Shown here piece after piece: positions 1 through 5,288 of a stretch of 11,007 nucleotides of DNA (its first letter is position 1; each line of letters begins with the position of its first letter). Made by a program: the position numbers and the translations under genes. Source of the stretch: Baffinella frigidus. Lineage: Eukaryota > Cryptophyceae > Cryptomonadales > Baffinellaceae. Below the pieces are notes generated by a model. The model was not told the DNA's origin and did not search any database. It saw only the letters and a program-made list of their open reading frames with translations. The DNA lies in NCBI GenBank assembly GCA_026770585.1, contig MU647119.1:57553-68559 (forward strand), read 5' to 3'.

Positions 1-2
1 CG

Positions 3-231
3 ACAGACCGGGTTCCTAAATCCTAAAGAGAAACAAAGAAGGAGGAGAAGGGGCGCTGACATAGAGAGGGCATCAGCGACGGTCGTGACAGCGGCAACAG
101 ACCGGGTTCCGAAACCCTCATCCCTAAATCCTAACCGACATCTCGAATACAGAAGAAGAAGAGGGGCAATAAAGAAGAAGGAGAAGGGGCGCTGACATAG
201 AGAGGGCGTCAGCAACGGTGGTGACAGCGGT
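3..231. repeat. Tandem duplication, two diverged units
   Basis: Unit 1 (3-96) and unit 2 (97-231) both begin with ACAGACCGGGTTCC. Both end in a conserved ~58-bp block, 38-95 and 174-231, containing GGGCGCTGACATAGAGAGGG and GTGACAGCGG. The second unit has about 42 extra bases between its start and the conserved block. A third, more diverged start (GATAGATTGG) follows at 232. The sequence is purine-rich (AAGAAGGAGGAGAAGG). I see no open frame that runs across both units, so I call it a non-coding repeat. From 232 to 307 I see nothing recognisable. Confidence 0.8.
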
Positions 232-307
232 GATAGATTGGTTTCGCGGGCAGAACCCGTCCACTATGTCCCCCAGATGCACCTGCGTCGCCTCAGAAGT
301 TAGACTC

Positions 308-360
308 TAGCTTCACCATAGCACACAGCCCACCCCTGAGATAGAACGTTTGAGAGGGTG
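308..360 (+). repeat. Dispersed repeat R1, copy 1
   Basis: First of four related copies in the window (others at about 599, 1889 and 2316). The shared pattern is TCACCATAGCACA, then CCACCCCTGAGATAGAACG, then TTTGAGA or TTTGGGA. It has no inverted termini of its own. It lies directly upstream of the F1 foldback at 375. Confidence 0.65.
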
Positions 361-374
361 CGCCGACTCAGAAG

Positions 375-499
375 CCACACAGCGGGCTTCCAAGGAATTT
401 TGGGCCAGTTTTGGGCCGAGTTTCCGTTACCTTATCCGTAGGGTCCTAGGTCTTATCGCTTAGGGGTTATTCAAAACCCCTTCGAAGTCCGCTGTGTGG
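375..499 (-). mobile_element. F1 foldback (MITE-like), copy A, reversed
   Basis: It starts CCACACAGCGGGCTTCCAAG and ends with the near-exact inverted form, CTTCGAAGTCCGCTGTGTGG. The interior (CCGTTACCTTATCCGTAGG, GGTCTTATCGCTTAGGGG) is the reverse complement of the interior of the F1 copies at 2970 and 3314, so this copy lies in the opposite orientation. It is shorter (125 bp against 160-177) because the segment holding the CTACGGTAGGC stem is missing. It encodes no protein. I see no convincing target-site duplication. F1 is a name used only in this annotation. Confidence 0.8.
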
Positions 500-559
500 T
501 TAGGGTGTATTCATGCCAATATGGCCGCCATGCATCCCGTTGCTGAACCACCGTTTTGT

Positions 560-789
560 GGTATCTTAAGGGAGGAATTCGCTATCTTAGCCTCGATATA
601 GCGTCACCACAGCACACCAACCACCCCTTAGACAGAACGATTGAGAAGGTGCACAGGTTTCACATCTTCATAGGCGAGGCCACTCGATTTAAAGCGTGTT
701 TTCGCTATCTTGGGATGGGGTTGCTCCTATATTGGAGCTATGTCGAAGCTAATATAGCAAAAAGAGAGAGACACCACCCTTAAGATAGC
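560..789. mobile_element. Possible inverted-repeat element
   Basis: The 16-nt ends at 560-575 and 774-789 are inverted copies with 14 of 16 matches, including a perfect 11-nt core TATCTTAAGGG / CCCTTAAGATA. Inside are two more GCTATCTT motifs (about 580 and 703) and R1 copy 2. The spacing (230 bp) suits a small non-autonomous element, but the termini are short and no second copy is present. A 75-codon open frame (556-783) covers most of it, but it has no recognisable domain and is probably chance. Confidence 0.4.
599..655 (+). repeat. Dispersed repeat R1, copy 2
   Basis: This copy reads TAGCGTCACCACAGCACACC, then ACCACCCCTTAGACAGAACG and ATTGAGAAGGTGCAC, matching the copy at 308 base for base with scattered substitutions. 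It sits inside the inverted-repeat element at 560-789. Confidence 0.6.
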
Positions 790-1112
790 TTAACAGGCGG
801 TTGAAATTGAGAGGCCACACACATTAATCTGTTGGCCACGCCAGGTCTCAAACGGGAATTCGCCGTTGATCGTGGAAATCTATGTTTTTTTATATCATTA
901 TGTTTCCCCGACGTTAATCGTGGAAATTTATTCGAGAGTTGTACCAGAAACGCGCGAACAGTCAATGGCTCACCGCCGCAAGAGTGTGGAGTGTGCAGCC
1001 CGCTGCGTGGTTACCGAAATAGCCCCGTCCACTGGCTTCCATGCCTGCTTCTTGGAGGGGTGTAGGCAGGGTGTGTGTAGGTGTGTGTGTGTCATGGGAG
1101 GCGTGTAGGTTT
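790..1112. other. Non-coding stretch with short direct repeat and GT-rich tract
   Basis: I see no gene here. GTTGATCGTGGAAATCTAT at 865 recurs as GTTAATCGTGGAAATTTAT at 913 (48-bp period, about two units). The segment near 1005-1045 (TTACCGAAATAGCCCCGTCC followed by GGCTTCCATG) resembles the R2 dispersed repeat found at 1559, 1748, 2145 and 2407. From about 1067 to 1100 the strand is GT-rich (GTGTGTGTAGGTGTGTGTG). Short overlapping open frames at 832-1108 have no recognisable content. Confidence 0.5.
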
Positions 1113-1258
1113 ATCTCAGAAAACGGATTCTAAAATTCGTTTTCTTAAGTCAATTCCTATACAAATTGGTCAACTTATTCTTTTCTCTACGCATAAGTTG
1201 CCATATTTGAAGGGGAATTGACTTAAGAAAACGAATTTTAGAATCTCTTTTCTGAGAT
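1113..1258. mobile_element. Foldback element with F2-like arms and a different core
   Basis: The arms at 1113-1157 and 1214-1258 are 45 nt long and inverted, with 43 of 45 matches. The outer end (TCTCAGAAAACGGATT) resembles the outer arms of the F2 hairpins at 3153 and 3799 (TCTCAAAGGAAAACGG). The 56-nt centre is not the F2 core. It holds its own imperfect inverted repeat, 1162-1177 against 1194-1209, around GTCAACTTA / TAAGTTGCC. It encodes no protein, and I see no clear target-site duplication. Confidence 0.85.
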
Positions 1259-1421
1259 CAAGGTAGGGGTGCTGCCGGGCGTGGAGACAGGCTGCGTGAT
1301 GGGTAGCGTGTGGGGGTGCGTCGCTCTCTTTCTCTCTCTCTCTCTGAATCCTTAGCGGTCTTTCCACACGCGTCGCAACGCGTTCGAACCCCCAGAGCGT
1401 CGCACACTTCCCGCCCTCTCG
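1259..1421. repeat. Spacer with CT microsatellite
   Basis: A CT/TCTCTT microsatellite runs from about 1324 to 1345. The rest is GC-rich with no recognisable gene. An 85-codon open frame on the minus strand (1170-1427) partly overlaps the foldback element and looks like chance. Confidence 0.5.
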
Positions 1422-1558
1422 CCCCACAGCTGACTACAAAGGGATTTCACGAATAACCCACAAGTGCAGAATCCATACGAAGCTACGGTAGGCGATTCGT
1501 AGGGACGCAGGGTTGTTCCTACAGATACCACGAACCCCTTCGTAGCCCGGGTGTGTGG
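1422..1558 (+). mobile_element. F1 foldback, copy B, strongly diverged
   Basis: The left end (CCCCACAGCTGACTACAAAG) keeps about 21 of 26 bases of the F1 terminus and the right end reads CGTAGCCCGGGTGTGTGG. The interior keeps the diagnostic GCTACGGTAGGCGATTCGTA and GGGTTGTTCCTACAGATACC. It is the oldest-looking F1 copy here, and its interior is the apparent source of the 28-bp tandem array at 1989-2100. Confidence 0.65.
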
Positions 1559-1583
1559 CTCACCGCGAAAGCCCCGTCGGCTT
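1559..1583 (+). repeat. Dispersed repeat R2, copy 1
   Basis: CTCACCGCGAAAGCCCCGTC followed by GGCTT. The same unit recurs at 1748, 1969, 2145 and 2407. This copy abuts the right end of F1 copy B exactly. Confidence 0.65.
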
Positions 1584-1650
1584 TAATCCGGGGACGTGTT
1601 TAAATTAAAAGAAAACGGATCTCTATTTGTTCATAGGAGTTGGACGAACG

Positions 1651-1670
1651 TTAATTAGGGCCCTAATTAA
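1651..1670. repeat. Perfect 20-nt palindrome
   Basis: TTAATTAGGGCCCTAATTAA is its own reverse complement. A near copy (AATTAGGGCCTTAATT, 1675-1690) follows, then a further AGGGCC at 1701. From 1608 to 1633 the sequence TTTAAATTAAAAGAAAACGG resembles a single F2 outer arm, so this may be the wreck of an F2-like hairpin. Confidence 0.7.
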
Positions 1671-1747
1671 ATCCAATTAGGGCCTTAATTAAATTAAATC
1701 AGGGCCGGAATCCGGGTTGATAGGCCTTCCGTCGCGGCGGGGGGCAG

Positions 1748-1772
1748 CTCACCGCGAAAGCCACGTCGGCTT
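1748..1772 (+). repeat. Dispersed repeat R2, copy 2
   Basis: CTCACCGCGAAAGCCACGTC followed by GGCTT, one base different from copy 1 over the shared part. Confidence 0.65.
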
Positions 1773-1785
1773 GTCAGCTTCGATG

Positions 1786-1886
1786 TCCCTCAAGTGGCCA
1801 TACGGTCAAATTTGACCGCCAAGAGGTCCTAGGCAGGTCCTGGGGCCCTACTGTAGGGCGTATGCGCCTACTGGCCACTTGAGGGA
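1786..1886. mobile_element. Inverted-repeat element with 15-bp perfect ends
   Basis: TCCCTCAAGTGGCCA at 1786-1800 and TGGCCACTTGAGGGA at 1872-1886 are perfect inverted copies. The interior holds GGTCAAATTTGACC (a 14-nt palindrome) and AGGTCCTAGGCAGGTCCTGG, and GGGCCCTACTGTAGGGC is close to the F5 interior at 2230 and 5810. This may be an F5 relative with replaced ends. Confidence 0.55.
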
Positions 1887-1888
1887 TG

Positions 1889-1940
1889 GCGTTACCATAG
1901 CAAACCCACCACCCTGAGATACAACGTTTGGGAAATTGCA
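1889..1940 (+). repeat. Dispersed repeat R1, copy 3
   Basis: Contains GCGTTACCATAGCAAACCC and CCCTGAGATACAACGTTTGG. It is nearest to copy 4 at 2316, and the two share a longer downstream tail (GGGAAATTGCAT, then CGAACTT, then the next R2 copy). Confidence 0.65.
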
Positions 1941-1968
1941 TTTGGTCGGGCGAACTTCGCCGGAGAGG

Positions 1969-1991
1969 CTCACCGCGGAATCCACTTCGGG
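1969..1991 (+). repeat. Dispersed repeat R2, copy 3
   Basis: CTCACCGCGGAATCCACTTC followed by GGG. It is the most diverged R2 copy and leads straight into the 28-bp tandem array. Confidence 0.5.
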
Positions 1992-2124
1992 TTGTTCCTA
2001 CTGATAACACAAACTAGGGTTGTTCCAACAGATGACACAAACTAGGGGTGTTCCCACAGATACCACAAACTAGGGTTGTTATTACAGATACCACAAACTC
2101 CTTCGTAGCCCGAAGGAGTTTGTG
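1989..2124 (+). repeat. 28-bp tandem array ending in a hairpin
   Basis: Four head-to-tail units occupy 1989-2016, 2017-2044, 2045-2072 and 2073-2100. Each is of the form GGGTTGTTCC..ACAGATACC..ACAAACTA and is exactly 28 bp. The last unit runs into CTTCGTAGCC, and 2092-2105 pairs perfectly with 2111-2124 (CACAAACTCCTTCG / CGAAGGAGTTTGTG). The unit matches the right interior of F1 copy B (1512-1545), so the array looks like local amplification of a piece of that element. Confidence 0.85.
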
Positions 2125-2144
2125 TTACCTGTAGGAGTGTTTGA

Positions 2145-2186
2145 CTCATCGCGAAAGTCACGTCGGCTTGCTTCCATGACTCTGCG
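2145..2186 (+). repeat. Dispersed repeat R2, copy 4 (long form)
   Basis: CTCATCGCGAAAGTCACGTC, then GGCTTGCTTCCATGACTCTG. It shares the longer tail with copy 5 at 2407, which shows that the repeat unit is at least 42 bp. Confidence 0.7.
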
Positions 2187-2207
2187 CCGCGCGAAACGGG
2201 CTGGACC

Positions 2208-2310
2208 GGGGCCTAGGGGGGGTCCTATGAAACATCAGGTCCTAGGGGCCCTACGGCCTACCGTAGGCAATTCGGAGGCCGAACAACCCAGTTTTCAGGA
2301 CGTTACCCTA
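2208..2310 (+). mobile_element. F5 foldback, partial copy (right half)
   Basis: This segment matches the right half of the complete F5 element at 5724-5884: GGTCCTATGAAACATCAGGT, then GGGGCCCTACGGCCTACCGT, then CAGTTTTCAGGACGTTACCC. The left arm is absent, so it is a truncated copy. R1 copy 4 follows a few bases later. Confidence 0.7.
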
Positions 2311-2315
2311 TTAAC

Positions 2316-2367
2316 GTTACCATAGCACAACAATCGCCCTGAGATACAACGTTTGGGAAATTGCATG
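2316..2367 (+). repeat. Dispersed repeat R1, copy 4
   Basis: Contains GTTACCATAGCACAACAATC and CCCTGAGATACAACGTTTGG. A short GGGTTTAGGGTTTAGG telomere-like stretch (2374-2389) interrupts the tail that it shares with copy 3. Confidence 0.65.
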
Positions 2368-2406
2368 TGGTTGAGGGTTTAGGGTTTAGGCGAACTTTGC
2401 AGGAGG

Positions 2407-2448
2407 CTTACCGCGAAAGCCACGTCGGCTTGCTTCCATGACTCTGCG
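2407..2448 (+). repeat. Dispersed repeat R2, copy 5 (long form)
   Basis: CTTACCGCGAAAGCCACGTC, then GGCTTGCTTCCATGACTCTG. Together, R1 plus R2 form a composite block of about 90-130 bp that occurs at 1889-1991 and again at 2316-2448. Confidence 0.7.
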
Positions 2449-2475
2449 GCTCGCGAGACTGACTCGACCGCGTGC

Positions 2476-2685
2476 CGGTAGAAGCGGGGTGTCCCTGTGG
2501 GAGGAGCGTTTAGGTGTTAGGGTTTAAGGTTTGTGGTTTTGGAGTTTTGCAGGAGGGGTTATCTTGTAAAGCGACACCCCGCTTCTACCGTCCGACTCTA
2601 TAATGTGGTCTCTAGGAATACTAAAAATAATGAGACAACTAAAAATTCACAATTTTGAGTACAAGTGGCGGTAGAAGCGTGGTGT
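2476..2685. repeat. Inverted 18-mer plus a third direct copy
   Basis: CGGTAGAAGCGGGGTGTC at 2476-2493 is perfectly inverted at 2573-2590, and a third copy with one change lies at 2669-2685 on the plus strand. Between the first two is a degenerate telomere-like stretch (GTGTTAGGGTTTAAGG, about 2513-2535). This could be a pair of termini plus a solo end of one small element. Confidence 0.6.
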
Positions 2686-2758
2686 GCCTGCCGGAGAAAG
2701 AGAGACCTTTGTCACTACTGACACGGCCGCCATACATGCACCCCCACTGGGGCCGTGT

Positions 2759-2897
2759 CCACTTAGCAGCGAGCGAAGACCTTTTCACCTTGAATTCAAG
2801 GTGAAATTCCGGTTAGGTTCCAGGGCAACGGATAAGATTCTAGTACAAATAGTTTAGATGGACTGTATCCGAGAAGCCCCCGGTGGCTGCTAAGTGG
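2759..2897. mobile_element. Inverted-repeat element with a central-left palindrome
   Basis: The perfect 12-nt ends CCACTTAGCAGC (2759-2770) and GCTGCTAAGTGG (2886-2897) are inverted. Inside, 2783-2806 is a perfect 24-nt palindrome centred on TTGAATTCAA. No other copy is visible in the window. From 2898 to 2969 I see nothing recognisable. Confidence 0.55.
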
Positions 2898-2969
2898 TCT
2901 GAGCAGGACCTAGAGAGAAGGATTTTTAAGGTAGGGCAACTGATAGAGGGTGAGCTGCAGTACAATCGA

Positions 2970-3131
2970 CCACACAGCGGACTTTGAAGGGATTTCGAAT
3001 AACCCTTAAGCGAGAAGACCTACGACCCTACGGTAGGCAATCCGTAGGGACATAGGGGGGGTTCCTACGGATAAGGTAACGGAAAGGTGGCCCGATTTGG
3101 GCCGGAAATCCCTTCGAAGCCCGCTGTGTGG
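2970..3131 (+). mobile_element. F1 foldback, copy C (intact)
   Basis: The 26-nt termini (CCACACAGCGGACTTTGAAG.. / ..CTTCGAAGCCCGCTGTGTGG) match at 24 of 26 when inverted. Two internal hairpins are visible: CCCTACGG TAGGCAAT CCGTAGGG (around 3030-3055) and GGCCC GATTT GGGCC (3089-3103). The element is 162 bp with no coding capacity. I find no target duplication. Copies D and E share the same order of internal hairpins. Confidence 0.9.
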
Positions 3132-3152
3132 GCAGGGTGAGCGGCTTTACAA

Positions 3153-3293
3153 TCTCAAAGGAAAACGGTTTTAATTTAAAACTTTCTGACAATGAAATTT
3201 ACTAAACAGAATGAGTTTTACTGGTAATATGAAAGCGTGCGTGTAGTAATTTTTATTGGATCCATTTTTTAAATTAAAACCGTTTCCCTGTGA
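3153..3293 (+). mobile_element. F2 foldback with shared core, copy 1
   Basis: The outer arms are TCTCAAAGGAAAACGGTTTT.. and the inverted ..AAAACCGTTTCCCTGTGA. The inner core (3190-3258, 69 bp) starts CAATGAAATTTACTA and ends GTGTAGTAATTTTTATTG. Its centre contains AGTTTTACTGGTAATATGAA. This core recurs at 3836, 5156, 8498 and, reversed, 9790. Confidence 0.9.
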
Positions 3294-3313
3294 ACTCCTC
3301 TTCCCCCCGCCCA

Positions 3314-3473
3314 CCACACAGCGGACTTTGAAGGGATTTTGAATAACCCCTAAGTGATAAGAACTACGACCCTACGGTAGGCAACCCGTAAAGGTATAGG
3401 GGGTTCCTAAGGATAAGGTAACAGAAAGGTGGCCCGATTTGGGCCGAAAATCCCCTCGTAGCCCGCTGTGTGG
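3314..3473 (+). mobile_element. F1 foldback, copy D (intact)
   Basis: 160 bp, the same structure and orientation as copy C, with the GGCCCGATTTGGGCC hairpin at 3431-3445 and CTACGGTAGGC at about 3373. The right stem is slightly decayed (CCCCTCGTAGCCCGCTGTG). Copies C and D bracket the F2 element at 3153 with short spacers. Confidence 0.9.
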
Positions 3474-3691
3474 GCGTGCTTCTGCTGCGTGTTTCAGAAA
3501 CACGTCTCCGAAGCGGACGTCGACACGGGAATAACACGCCCCCCACCCCGGTTCATTTCGTTGTAACTTATGTACAAGGTTCTGGCGGTCGTGTCCTGTT
3601 TCCAGTACAAAACGGACGAGGGCTAGGACAGGACCGGAATAGGAGGCTCCGTCGGGGATGTCCGCGTACTGGATGTCGGAAATCAGCCTGC
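3474..3691. other. Spacer with small hairpins
   Basis: No gene is recognised. CGTGTTTCAGAAACACG (3488-3504) is a stem of 7 with a 3-nt loop, and GTCCTGT / ACAGGAC (about 3593 and 3626) are inverted 7-mers. Overlapping open frames on both strands (3470-3820) run through a heptamer array and are not credible as genes. Confidence 0.4.
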
Positions 3692-3749
3692 GTTTGGGGT
3701 TTGGGGTTTGGGGTTTGGGGTTTAGGGTTTAGGATTTGGGGTGTAGGGA
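3692..3749 (+). repeat. Interstitial TTTGGGG-type array
   Basis: Four to five units of GTTTGGG with a trailing G (TTTGGGG heptamers), then TTTAGGG, TTTAGGA, TTTGGGG and TGTAGGG. The G-rich strand is on the plus strand. Confidence 0.9.
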
Positions 3750-3798
3750 AGCAATTGGGAGGACTGTGGTGTAAAGCAACTGACGAAGAGAGAGGAGA

Positions 3799-3943
3799 TC
3801 TCACAGGAAAACAGTTTTAATTTAAAATTGTCTGCCGATGAAATTTACTACTCATAACGAGTTTTGCTAGTGATATTGAAGCAAAAGTGTAGTAATTTTC
3901 ATTGATTTCCAAGGTTTTAAATTAAAACCATTTTCATTTGAGA
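3799..3943 (+). mobile_element. F2 foldback with shared core, copy 2
   Basis: The outer arms (TCTCACAGGAAAACAGTTTT.. / ..AAAACCATTTTCATTTGAGA) match those of copy 1. The core at 3836-3904 reads GATGAAATTTACTACTCA .. AGTGTAGTAATTTTCATTG. No coding capacity. No clear target duplication. Confidence 0.9.
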
Positions 3944-3996
3944 TTTGGCAGCCAATCCACCCGCACTCTGTCAGCCTGTTTGGTCTCACCAATTTG

Positions 3997-4080
3997 AAGA
4001 GCCCGGGCTCTTTTCCGCCCCAAAGTTGACGAATGTGTACCGTAAACCCAGCATGTCAACTTGAGAATAGTCGGTCAACC
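3997..4080 (+). repeat. F3 dispersed unit, copy a, with adjacent palindrome
   Basis: AAGAGCCCGGGCTCTT (3997-4012) is a perfect 16-nt palindrome. The F3 unit follows at 4018-4080: CCCCAAAGTTGACGAATGTG, then CCCAGCATGTCAACTTGAG, then AATAGTC. F3 carries an internal stem AAGTTGAC / GTCAACTT. Other copies are at 4904 and 9177 (same strand) and 7949 and 8613 (opposite strand). Confidence 0.8.
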
Positions 4081-4152
4081 GAGTGAGGCAGAGCTAGGAA
4101 TCCAGGCTCACCCCACGGACGTGCGATTCACGGCGCCACTCGACGCAAGGTG

Positions 4153-4205
4153 TTTTGGGGTTTGGGGTTTGGGGTTTGGGGTTTGGGGTTTGGGGTTTGG
4201 GGTTT
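4153..4205 (+). repeat. Interstitial TTTGGGG array, homogeneous
   Basis: About seven perfect TTTGGGG heptamers. Heptamers read in frame give translations such as VWGLGFG on one strand and PKPQTPN on the other. Those open frames are an artefact of the repeat, not protein evidence. Confidence 0.95.
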
Positions 4206-4207
4206 CG

Positions 4208-4330
4208 TCACCGGAAGGACAGCAGCGGCCGATCGACGGCTTTTGATGGTCAAATTGATGCTTTTGATGATCAAATTGATGGTCATGCACCCCCCCGCAG
4301 GTTCGCCGCCTCGCTACGGAATCTCGTGCG
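4208..4330 (+). pseudogene. Possible exon-remnant segment, paralogue of 4630-4860
   Basis: TCACCGGAAGGACAGCAGCG (4208) parallels TCACCCGAAGGAGAGCAGCG (4636), and CCCCGCAGGTTCGCCGCCTC (4293) parallels TTCGCAGGTTCGTCGCCTCC (4831). In one frame both give S-P-E-G-[QE]-Q-R. The GCAG|GTTCG junction resembles a splice acceptor. Between them here lies a 21-bp tandem pair (4240-4260, 4261-4281; CTTTTGATG.TCAAATTGATG). No domain is recognised, so a non-coding dispersed repeat is equally possible. Confidence 0.3.
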
Positions 4331-4416
4331 CAACGTGACCAACCCCCCTACAAATCCTCTAAAAGAGGTTTACGCAGCCACTTGTAGGTTTTGTATAACG
4401 GCCACGGTCAGCCTCG

Positions 4417-4593
4417 CCACACAGCGGGCTTCGAAGCGATTTTGAATCACCCCCAAGCGATCAGACCTGGGGCCATACGGTAGGCAACCCGTAGGGGCAT
4501 AGGGGGGTTCCTACGGATGATGTAACGGGAACTCGGGCTCTCAGCGCCCGAAAATCCCTTCGAAGCCAAATCCCTTCGAAGCCCGCTGTGTGG
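4417..4593 (+). mobile_element. F1 foldback, copy E, with duplicated right stem
   Basis: The ends are CCACACAGCGGGCTTCGAAG.. and ..CTTCGAAGCCCGCTGTGTGG. The element is 177 bp because AAATCCCTTCGAAGCC in the right arm is duplicated in tandem (4552-4567, 4568-4583). The internal hairpin found as GGCCC/GGGCC in copies C and D is replaced by a different but still pairing stem, CGGGC / GCCCG, at 4534-4550. CATACGGTAGGC is at about 4475. Confidence 0.9.
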
Positions 4594-4594
4594 G

Positions 4595-4915
4595 GTGGTC
4601 GCAAATAACAAACCCGGGATGGAGAGTGCAGCCTCACCCGAAGGAGAGCAGCGGGCTTTCGACGCCGTCGCTTGCCACCCCCCCCCCCCTGCGAAGCGGC
4701 GCAAATCAGCCCTGGAGCTTGCGCCATTTCTCGGGCGGCAGGGGCGAATTCGCCTCTCTGCAAGGGTTAATCGAGAATTTGCAGGGGGGGGGTTGAGGTA
4801 CCTGAGAGGGCTGGTGGCCATCCGCACCCCTTCGCAGGTTCGTCGCCTCCCCCGAGAGAGAGAAGGTCGCAACAGCGCCGCCTGCCCATTTCATATGGAA
4901 ACACTCCAAAGTTGA
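4595..4915 (+). pseudogene. Open frame, possible exon remnants, unrecognised
   Basis: A 106-codon plus-strand frame. The part after residue 12 (ASPEGEQRAFDAVA, then a proline run and KRRKSALELAPFLGRQGRI) has some protein-like texture and is paralogous to 4208-4240. A C-run (4677-4689) and a G-run (about 4787-4795) interrupt it. The end runs into the F3 unit, so the frame cannot be a single intact gene. Minus-strand frames of similar length overlap it. I do not assign a function. Confidence 0.2.
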
Positions 4916-4995
4916 CGAGTTTGTACTGGAAATCCAGCGTGTCAACTTGAGAATAGTCTGCCAACCTGACGTGGCCGATTTCATATGGAAACACT
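4888..4995 (+). repeat. 18-bp direct repeat flanking F3 copy b
   Basis: ATTTCATATGGAAACACT occurs exactly at 4888-4905 and at 4978-4995. The 72 bp between them is F3 copy b (CTCCAAAGTTGACGAGTTTG, then CCAGCGTGTCAACTTGAG, AATAGTCTGCCAACC). The right copy is also the outer terminus of the hairpin element that starts at 4978. The left copy may be a solo terminus of the same family, or the pair may be a long flanking duplication. Confidence 0.75.
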
Positions 4996-5262
4996 TTTAA
5001 TTTATAATCTTCGTATACGTTGTATACTTGGTGATATATGACTCTGGGTAGGTGACTCTCTAGAGCATCTTTCTGCTCTCACGTGTCAGAGAGGCGCCCC
5101 GCGAGTGTGTGATCCCTCCGTTGAGCCAACCAACCCTGAGTCTATCAACTTGGTTCAATGAAATTTACTACACAGCACGATCTTTATTAGCAATATTAAA
5201 GCAAACGTGTAGTAATTTTGATTGAATCCAAGTAAAAAAAATATACATGTCTCCATATGAGA
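4978..5262 (+). mobile_element. F2 foldback with shared core, copy 3, interrupted
   Basis: The outer arms TTTCATATGGAAACACTTTT.. and ..ATGTCTCCATATGAGA are inverted but diverged. The core at 5156-5224 (CAATGAAATTTACTACACAG .. CGTGTAGTAATTTTGATTG) is one of the clearest copies. The left arm is about 140 bp longer than the right, largely because a second element (5032-5147) is inserted in it. Confidence 0.85.
5032..5147. mobile_element. Nested inverted-repeat element with 6-bp target duplication
   Basis: Its ends are inverted (TGATATATGACTCTGGGT on the left, ACCCTGAGTCTATCA on the right) and ACTTGG flanks it on both sides (5026-5031, 5148-5153). The uninterrupted right arm of the host hairpin carries the matching site once (CCAAGT at 5228-5233, complement of ACTTGG), followed by the same continuation. 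A central hairpin around CTCTAGAGC / GCTCTC is visible. 116 bp, non-coding. Confidence 0.75.
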
Positions 5263-5288
5263 TTGTGAACCAACTGTGTCAGAACACG

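Noticed and set aside
556-783. 75-codon open frame as a gene
   Set aside because: It lies within a repeat (R1 copy 2) and an inverted-repeat element and shows no domain or codon signal.
1375-1400. GTTCGAACC, a tRNA T-loop-like motif
   Set aside because: No acceptor, D-arm or anticodon stems can be placed around it, and the flanks do not pair.
3470-4445. Open frames encoding VWGLGFG- and PKPQTPN-type repeats
   Set aside because: They are translations of the TTTGGGG heptamer arrays, open in several frames on both strands, and carry no independent coding signal.
375-4593. F1 copies spaced along the window as a CRISPR-like array
   Set aside because: Repeats are 125-177 bp foldbacks in both orientations with irregular spacing, and the window is eukaryotic in character.
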